Shown here: positions 6,484 to 10,498 of the stretch, piece after piece | Layout of the letters: each line of letters begins with the position of its first letter | Numbering within the stretch: position 1 is the first letter of the stretch | Origin: Solirubrobacterales bacterium | GTDB taxonomy: Bacteria; Actinomycetota; Thermoleophilia; Solirubrobacterales; 70-9 | Length of the DNA: 10,498 bases | Assembly (NCBI GenBank): GCA_013694825.1 | Contig: JACDBR010000254.1 | Span: forward strand, 1-10,498 | Direction: 5' to 3' | Notes under the pieces: generated by a model | The model's database searches: none | What the model saw: the letters and a program-made list of their open reading frames with translations, nothing else | What the model was told of the DNA's origin: nothing | Translations under genes and position numbers: made by a program

Positions 6484-7686
6484 GTGAGCATGGCTGCTAC
6501 GGAGCCGATCGCGCAGGTCAAGCAGCGGATCGAGGAGGTCGATGTCGATGCGGCCCTGCGTGAGTTCGCCGAGGGCGCCGCGATCGTCGATGTCCGCGAG
6601 CAAAACGAATGGGATTCGGCCCACATCGAGGGCTCGACACTGATCCCTCAGGCCGAGGTGGCTGATCGCCTCGGCGAGCACGTCCCCGAGCGCTCCGGGC
6701 GATTGCTGTTCCTCTGTGCCTCCGGCAACCGCTCGGCGCGAGCCGCCGATCTCGCCTCCGAGCTCGGCTACACGGACGTGGCGTCGATCGCCGGCGGGAT
6801 CAACACCTGGTCGGATCACGGCCTGCCCCTCGTCGAGCCCGAGGGCCTCAACCGCGAGCAGCGGATGCGCTACTCACGTCACACGCTGCTCGAGGAGGTG
6901 GGCGTCGAGGGACAGCTCAAGCTGCTCGACGCCAAGGTCCTGCTGCTTGGCGCCGGCGGGCTCGGAGCGCCGACGGCGCTTTACCTCGCCGCGGCGGGAG
7001 TCGGGACGATCGGGATCGTCGACGACGACGTCGTAGACGCCTCCAACCTCCAACGCCAGGTGATCCACTCCATCGAGACCGTCGGCCAGCCGAAGACGGC
7101 CTCGGCGCGCAAGGCGATCGAGGCGCTCAACCCGGACGTCGAGGTGGTCGAGCACAACACCCGGCTCGACTCCTCGAACATCCTCGAGCTGATCGGCGAC
7201 TACGACATCCTCGTCGACGGCGCCGACAACTTCCCCACGCGCTACCTGCTCAACGACGCCTCGGTGCGGCTGCGAAAGCCAGTCGTCTCGGCGTCGATCC
7301 TCGGCTTCGAGGGCCAGATCTCGACCTTCGTGCCCTTCGAGGGGCCGTGCTACCGCTGCCTCTTCCCGACCCCGCCGCCGCCTGAGCTGGCGCCGAGCTG
7401 CGGCGCCAACGGCGTGCTCGGCGTGATGGCCGGCGTGATGGGCCTTTTCCAGGCCAACGAGGTGATCAAGCTGATCGTCGGCATCGGCGAGCCGCTCGTC
7501 GGGCGCCTGCTGCTCTACGACTCGCTCGCCACCCGGATGACCGAGCTCAAGGTGCGCCGCGACCCCGAGTGCCCGATCTGCGGCGAGAACGCGCCCGAGA
7601 TCCCCGAGTCGGAGCTCGGTCAATTCCTCGACTACGAGCTCTTCTGCGGAGCACCGGCGCGCGAGGAGACGCCGCAGGCGGTCTGA
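6484..7686 (+). CDS. moeB: Rhodanese-MoeB fusion: sulfur-carrier-protein adenylyltransferase/sulfurtransferase
   Basis: The 400-residue, two-domain enzyme has an N-terminal rhodanese domain (~16-117) with the active-site loop CASGNR (C78), preceded by IVDVREQNEWDSAHIEG. An E1-like ThiF/MoeB domain follows (~125-360). This shows the nucleotide loop GAGGLG (156-161), NLQRQ with R191, GQPK with K204, DGADN with D248, C306 in PSCGANGVLG, and a zinc tetrad C289/C292 (CYRC) and C363/C366 (CPIC). The tail DYELFCG resembles actinobacterial MoeZ. The E1 domain adenylates the C-terminal glycine of a ubiquitin-fold carrier, and the rhodanese supplies persulfide to form the thiocarboxylate. In MoeZ and MOCS3/Uba4 the rhodanese is C-terminal; here the order is reversed. 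Start GTG 6484 has GGGAG only 4 nt away; ATG 6490 (10 nt away) is equally plausible. The CysO-like gene 40 nt downstream is the likely substrate. Confidence 0.92.
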   Translation: MSMAATEPIAQVKQRIEEVDVDAALREFAEGAAIVDVREQNEWDSAHIEGSTLIPQAEVADRLGEHVPERSGRLLFLCASGNRSARAADLASELGYTDVASIAGGINTWSDHGLPLVEPEGLNREQRMRYSRHTLLEEVGVEGQLKLLDAKVLLLGAGGLGAPTALYLAAAGVGTIGIVDDDVVDASNLQRQVIHSIETVGQPKTASARKAIEALNPDVEVVEHNTRLDSSNILELIGDYDILVDGADNFPTRYLLNDASVRLRKPVVSASILGFEGQISTFVPFEGPCYRCLFPTPPPPELAPSCGANGVLGVMAGVMGLFQANEVIKLIVGIGEPLVGRLLLYDSLATRMTELKVRRDPECPICGENAPEIPESELGQFLDYELFCGAPAREETPQAV

Positions 7687-7726
7687 GCCCGCGGGCTCGC
7701 CGGCTTGCTCTAGGTTTCGCGCCGAG

Positions 7727-8005
7727 ATGACGAAGGTCAAGATTCCTCCGGTCTTGCGTTCGCGAACCGACGGCCAGTCGGAGGTCGAGGTCAGCGGGGC
7801 GACGGTCGGCGAGCTGCTCGGTGACCTCGCCGAGCGCCATCCGGATACGCGCGAGCAGCTCTTCGCCGCCGACGGCGAGCTCAACCGCTACGTCAACGTC
7901 TACCTGAACGACGAGGACGTGCGGGTTCTTGGCGGCCTCGACACGACGGCTTCTGCGGATGACACGGTGGTCATCCTGCCCGCGATGGCGGGCGGCCGGC
8001 GCTGA
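7727..8005 (+). CDS. cysO: CysO/MoaD-like ubiquitin-fold sulfur carrier with GG-RR C-terminus
   Basis: The 92-residue beta-grasp protein closely resembles mycobacterial CysO. The N-terminal strand is VKIPPVLR, then GATVGELLGDL, and a signature NRYVNVYLNDEDVR (~53-66) followed by GGL and a C-terminal VVILPAMAGG. CysO-type carriers are thiocarboxylated by a MoeB/MoeZ enzyme and, with CysM and the JAMM hydrolase Mec, make cysteine; MoaD relatives serve molybdopterin. The upstream rhodanese-MoeB gene fits as the activator. Unusually, two arginines follow the diglycine (G89-G90-R91-R92), whereas the E1 reaction needs a terminal glycine, so processing is implied. The ATG at 7727 has only a weak ribosome-binding site (GAG abutting it, AGG farther upstream). 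The substrate pathway (cysteine, cofactor or tRNA thiolation) cannot be settled here, since no cysM, mec or moaE is in view. Confidence 0.88.
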   Translation: MTKVKIPPVLRSRTDGQSEVEVSGATVGELLGDLAERHPDTREQLFAADGELNRYVNVYLNDEDVRVLGGLDTTASADDTVVILPAMAGGRR

Positions 8006-8012
8006 GCAGCGC

Positions 8013-8045
8013 GGGCCGGCGGCGCGCAGGCGCCTCGTCCGGCTC
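8013..8045 (+). terminator. Possible hairpin terminator after cysO
   Basis: Nested inverted repeats start 8 nt after the cysO stop. An outer stem pairs 8013-8019 with 8039-8045 (one G-U) and an inner stem pairs GGCGC 8021-8025 with GCGCC 8030-8034 around the loop GCAG. The inner bulges are uneven (1 and 4 nt) and there is no T run, so this is weaker than the htpX hairpin and could reflect GC content. Confidence 0.3.
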
Positions 8046-8126
8046 CGGGCCACCCGCCCTGTAGGCGAGTCGCAAAGGCCTCGCTCCTAAAGCACCTCGG
8101 CCGAGGGGCCGAAGCTACCTATCGAG

Positions 8127-9614
8127 ATGCGTCCAGGCATAAGCTCTCTCCCGGTGGCTCCCGCATCGCAACCAGTCCTTCAGCTCGGAGAGGCCGGGGC
8201 GAGGCGGCTGGGGGCCTTGCGCGCGCAGCGAACGCTCACCTGGGTCGGCGTCGAGCTGGCGCCCGGTCTCGCCGCGACGCTCGTCGCGCTTTCACACACG
8301 ACCCTCGGCCTGTCGCTCGCTTTGGGGGCGGTGATGATCCTGCTCGCCACCGGCTTCGAACGTCGCCGTTACCCGCTCCACCTGCTGCGCGTAGCGGGCC
8401 ACCTGGCTCGCTTCTCGGTGCCGCTGGGCGCTACCGCGGCGATCCTCCTGGCCTCGCTTGCCTTCGACCCGGTCCCGGTCGGCGAGGTGGTCACGTCGCT
8501 GCTCGCCGCCTGGCTCGTGCTCGCGGTCGTCCTCTACGTGATCCACTCGATCGGTCGCGGGCTCGAGCTGAGGCTTGCCGTGCTCGGCTCGGCCGGGGTC
8601 GCGAGCGCGCTTCGAAGCGAGCTCGAGCTGGCTCGGCTCTCGAGCCACCACGTCGTCGGCTGGATCGACTTCCAGGGTCACCCCGATGCAGGGGAAGAGG
8701 CGTTCGGCGATGCCCTCGGCGGCCTGGCGGACGTGCGCGAAGTCGTCATCGCCGAGCGGATCGATGTCGTCGTGTTCGCTTTGCGCGAGTCCGGGGCCGA
8801 GGCGCTCGGGGTCTCTTCGATCGAGGCGCTCGAGGAGATCTCGCATCTGCTGCTGGGCACCGACGTGCGCATGATCGGCGCCAACAACCTCTACGAGGAG
8901 CTTTTCGGCCACGTGCCCCTGGCGACGATGAACGCCGCCTGGTTCCAGTACGTGCTCCATCCACGGTTTCGGGCCGGCGGGTCGAAGCAGAAGCGGCTGC
9001 TCGACCTGTTCGTCGGCCTGCCGATGACGCTGCTGGCCTTGCCGGTGCTGGCTGTTGCCGCGCTTGCGATCAAGCTCGGCGACCGCGGACCGGCGCTCTA
9101 CCGCCAGCGCCGGGTTGGCGAGGAGGGCAAGGAGTTCGAGATGCTGAAGCTGCGGACGATGCGCACGGACGCCGAGCACGACGGGGTCGCGCAGTGGTCG
9201 TCGGCCGACGACGAACGCATCACTGCGGTCGGTCGCTGGCTGCGGCGCACGCACATCGACGAGCTCCCGCAGCTGATCAACGTGCTGCGCGGCGAGATGT
9301 CGCTGGTCGGGCCGCGCCCCGAGCGGCGCGCCTTGATCGCGGCCCTCGAGCAGCAGCTCCCCTACTACGACCGCCGCCACCTGATGAAGCCGGGGATCAC
9401 CGGCTGGGCCCAGGTTCGAATCGGCTACGCCGGCACGAATCGTGGCACGGCCTGGAAGCTCTGCCACGACCTCTTCTACTTCAAGCATCGCTCCGTCGGG
9501 CTAGACCTGATGATCCTCGCCGACACGCTGGTCACGCCCGTCCACGACATCCAGGTGGAGTCCCGCCTTCCCGACGAGACGTTCGTCGTCGAGGCGGTGC
9601 GCGAGCGGGTCTAG
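8127..9614 (+). CDS. Polyprenyl-phosphate sugar-1-phosphate transferase (WbaP/CpsE-like)
   Basis: The 495-residue membrane enzyme transfers a sugar-1-phosphate from a nucleotide sugar to undecaprenyl phosphate, the first step of exopolysaccharide or surface glycan assembly. Four hydrophobic segments (~38-58, 60-77, 96-114, 119-141) precede a Rossmann-like CoA-binding-type domain (~148-270). The conserved catalytic domain follows: KQKRLLDLFVGLPM with its membrane re-entrant helix (~287-315), RVGEEGKEFEMLKLRTM, the catalytic D378-E379 in HIDELPQLINVLRGEMS, SLVGPRPER, and KPGITGWAQVRIGY. The length is normal for the large PNPT class. The ATG at 8127 lacks a clear Shine-Dalgarno; TACCTAT at 8116-8122 could be a -10 for a leaderless message. 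Sugar specificity cannot be read from the sequence. No other glycan genes are adjacent; the downstream neighbour is convergent. Confidence 0.93.
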   Translation: MRPGISSLPVAPASQPVLQLGEAGARRLGALRAQRTLTWVGVELAPGLAATLVALSHTTLGLSLALGAVMILLATGFERRRYPLHLLRVAGHLARFSVPLGATAAILLASLAFDPVPVGEVVTSLLAAWLVLAVVLYVIHSIGRGLELRLAVLGSAGVASALRSELELARLSSHHVVGWIDFQGHPDAGEEAFGDALGGLADVREVVIAERIDVVVFALRESGAEALGVSSIEALEEISHLLLGTDVRMIGANNLYEELFGHVPLATMNAAWFQYVLHPRFRAGGSKQKRLLDLFVGLPMTLLALPVLAVAALAIKLGDRGPALYRQRRVGEEGKEFEMLKLRTMRTDAEHDGVAQWSSADDERITAVGRWLRRTHIDELPQLINVLRGEMSLVGPRPERRALIAALEQQLPYYDRRHLMKPGITGWAQVRIGYAGTNRGTAWKLCHDLFYFKHRSVGLDLMILADTLVTPVHDIQVESRLPDETFVVEAVRERV

Positions 9615-9624
9615 CTGCTCGGCC

Positions 9625-10428
9625 TCAGTGGCCCTCGAGCACCAGCCCGAGGAACTTCTTCGTCCGCTCCTGCTTGGGGCGCTCGAGCACCTCGGCGGGC
9701 GGCCCGTCCTCGACGATCACCCCGCCGTCCATGAACACGACCCGGTCGGCGACGTCGCGAGCAAAGCCGATCTCGTGCGTGACCACGATCATCGTCATGC
9801 CCTCGTCGGCGAGCTCACGCATCACGTCGAGCACTTCCTTGACGAGCTCGGGGTCGAGCGCGCTCGTGACCTCGTCGAAGAGCATCACGCCTGGGTCCAT
9901 CGCCAGCGCGCGGGCGATCGCCACACGCTGCTGCTGACCGCCGGATAGCCGGTCGGGGTACTCGTCGCGCTTCTCGGCCATGCCGACGCGGTCGAGCAGC
10001 GCCTCCGCCTTCTCCCGCGCCTCGGCGCCCTTCCGTCCCAGGACCTTCTCCTGGGCGATGCAGACGTTCTGGAGCGCGGTCTTGTGCGGGAAGAGGTTGA
10101 ACTGCTGGAAGACCATGCCGACGCGCCGGCGGACGAAGTCGATCCCGCCCTCCTCCCGGCGCGCATGGCGGCCGGTTATCTCCTTGCCCTCGAGCAGGAT
10201 CTGGCCGTGAGTGGGGGGCTCGAGCAGATTGATGCAGCGAAGCAGCGTCGACTTGCCGGAGCCGCTCGGGCCGAGCACGCAGACGACCTGGCCGCGTTTG
10301 ATCGTCATCTCGACGCCGCACAGGACCTCGAGCTCGCCGAAGGACTTGTGCAAGCCCTGAAGCTCGACGATCCCGTCGCCTCCCGCGGCTGCGCCGTCAC
10401 TCGGCTCGGCGGTTGAGCGCTCGCTCAT
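9625..10428 (-). CDS. Polar amino-acid ABC transporter ATP-binding protein (GlnQ/GluA/HisP family)
   Basis: This 267-residue ATPase powers uptake of a polar amino acid with a permease and binding protein not present in the window. Its motifs are Walker [10 protein letters not shown] (53-61), Q-loop [11 protein letters not shown] (Q108/Q109), signature LSGGQQQR (161-168), Walker B VMLFDEV with D185 and E186, D-loop SALDPE, and H-loop H218 in VVTHEIGFA. The QQFNLFPH and [10 protein letters not shown] strings are typical of the PAAT subfamily; the substrate is unknown. I prefer ATG 10428 because GAGG (10441-10438) lies 9 nt upstream. The ATG at 10437 directly abuts that GAGG and would add three residues. 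The first ~20 residues are a Ser/Ala/Gly-rich extension before the domain starts at [13 protein letters not shown]. It ends 10 nt from the convergent glycosyltransferase gene, with no obvious terminator in the gap. Confidence 0.94.
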   Translation of the reverse strand: MSERSTAEPSDGAAAGGDGIVELQGLHKSFGELEVLCGVEMTIKRGQVVCVLGPSGSGKSTLLRCINLLEPPTHGQILLEGKEITGRHARREEGGIDFVRRRVGMVFQQFNLFPHKTALQNVCIAQEKVLGRKGAEAREKAEALLDRVGMAEKRDEYPDRLSGGQQQRVAIARALAMDPGVMLFDEVTSALDPELVKEVLDVMRELADEGMTMIVVTHEIGFARDVADRVVFMDGGVIVEDGPPAEVLERPKQERTKKFLGLVLEGH

Positions 10429-10498
10429 CGGCGCCATCCTCGCAAGCTCGCCCGCCCGCGCGACCGACCGGCCATCACGCGCCCGCCACGCTCCCGCC

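Noticed and set aside
6874..7884. Long open minus-strand frame opposite the rhodanese-MoeB gene and cysO
   Set aside because: Its composition is Arg/Glu/Asp/Val-rich mirror sequence of well-identified plus-strand genes, with no motif of its own.
8095..8106. Perfect palindrome CCTCGGCCGAGG upstream of the sugar-phosphate transferase, considered as an operator
   Set aside because: A 12-bp GC palindrome is not rare in this composition, there is only one copy, and no promoter element is clearly placed around it.
8292..9488. 398-codon minus-strand frame opposite the sugar-phosphate transferase
   Set aside because: The plus-strand gene has all catalytic motifs; the opposite frame shows only repetitive charged residues and no domain.
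9615..9660. Small GGCC-GGCC inverted repeat in the convergent junction, considered as a bidirectional terminator
   Set aside because: The stem is only four base pairs and most of it lies inside the ABC ATPase coding sequence.
10438..10498. Possible C-terminal end of a permease gene upstream of the ABC ATPase on the minus strand (TGA at 10477-10475)
   Set aside because: Only seven codons precede the stop inside the window, too little to identify a coding frame.

Overview
The window is very GC-rich, densely packed DNA with frequent GTG starts and 4-nt stop/start overlaps. A CysO-type sulfur carrier beside a MoeB/MoeZ-type activating enzyme, together with a SufC-SufS-SufU set under an Rrf2 regulator, points to an actinomycete. 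I lean towards a deep lineage such as Thermoleophilia, but that placement is inference only.

Left half (1-5279, all minus strand, so read right to left). A two-component pair comes first: a histidine kinase with two membrane segments and almost no extracellular loop (5279-4230), overlapping by ATGA a NarL/LuxR-type response regulator (4233-3604). An Rrf2/IscR-like cysteine-containing repressor follows (3557-3066), then sufC (3021-2257), sufS (2260-989) and sufU (966-541). Tightly coupled to sufU is a half-length VKOR-family membrane protein (528-217) that lacks the catalytic CxxC half. The N-terminus of a membrane-anchored protein runs off the left edge (179-1). No sufB or sufD lies between the regulator and sufC, so the cluster carries the ATPase, desulfurase and sulfur acceptor/scaffold but not the SufBD scaffold.

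Middle (5280-8045, plus strand). A divergent intergenic region leads to htpX, a membrane-bound M48 zinc protease whose Shine-Dalgarno can pair with an upstream CTCCTT. A strong UNCG-loop hairpin ends htpX. A clear TATACT -10 box then drives a rhodanese-MoeB fusion enzyme and a small CysO/MoaD-like ubiquitin-fold sulfur carrier. The carrier ends Gly-Gly-Arg-Arg rather than Gly-Gly, implying C-terminal trimming before activation.

Right end. A WbaP/CpsE-type polyprenyl-phosphate sugar-1-phosphate transferase (8127-9614, plus) converges, with a 10-nt gap, on a polar amino-acid ABC transporter ATPase (10428-9625, minus).

Functional reading: most of the window concerns sulfur trafficking. SufS makes persulfide from cysteine, SufU accepts it, and SufC belongs to the Fe-S assembly ATPase complex. 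Separately, the rhodanese-MoeB enzyme adenylates and probably thiocarboxylates the CysO-like carrier for cysteine or another sulfur-containing product. The two-component system and HtpX suggest an adjacent envelope-stress function. No mobile element, CRISPR array, tRNA or rRNA was seen, and there is no gene-free stretch over 300 bases.
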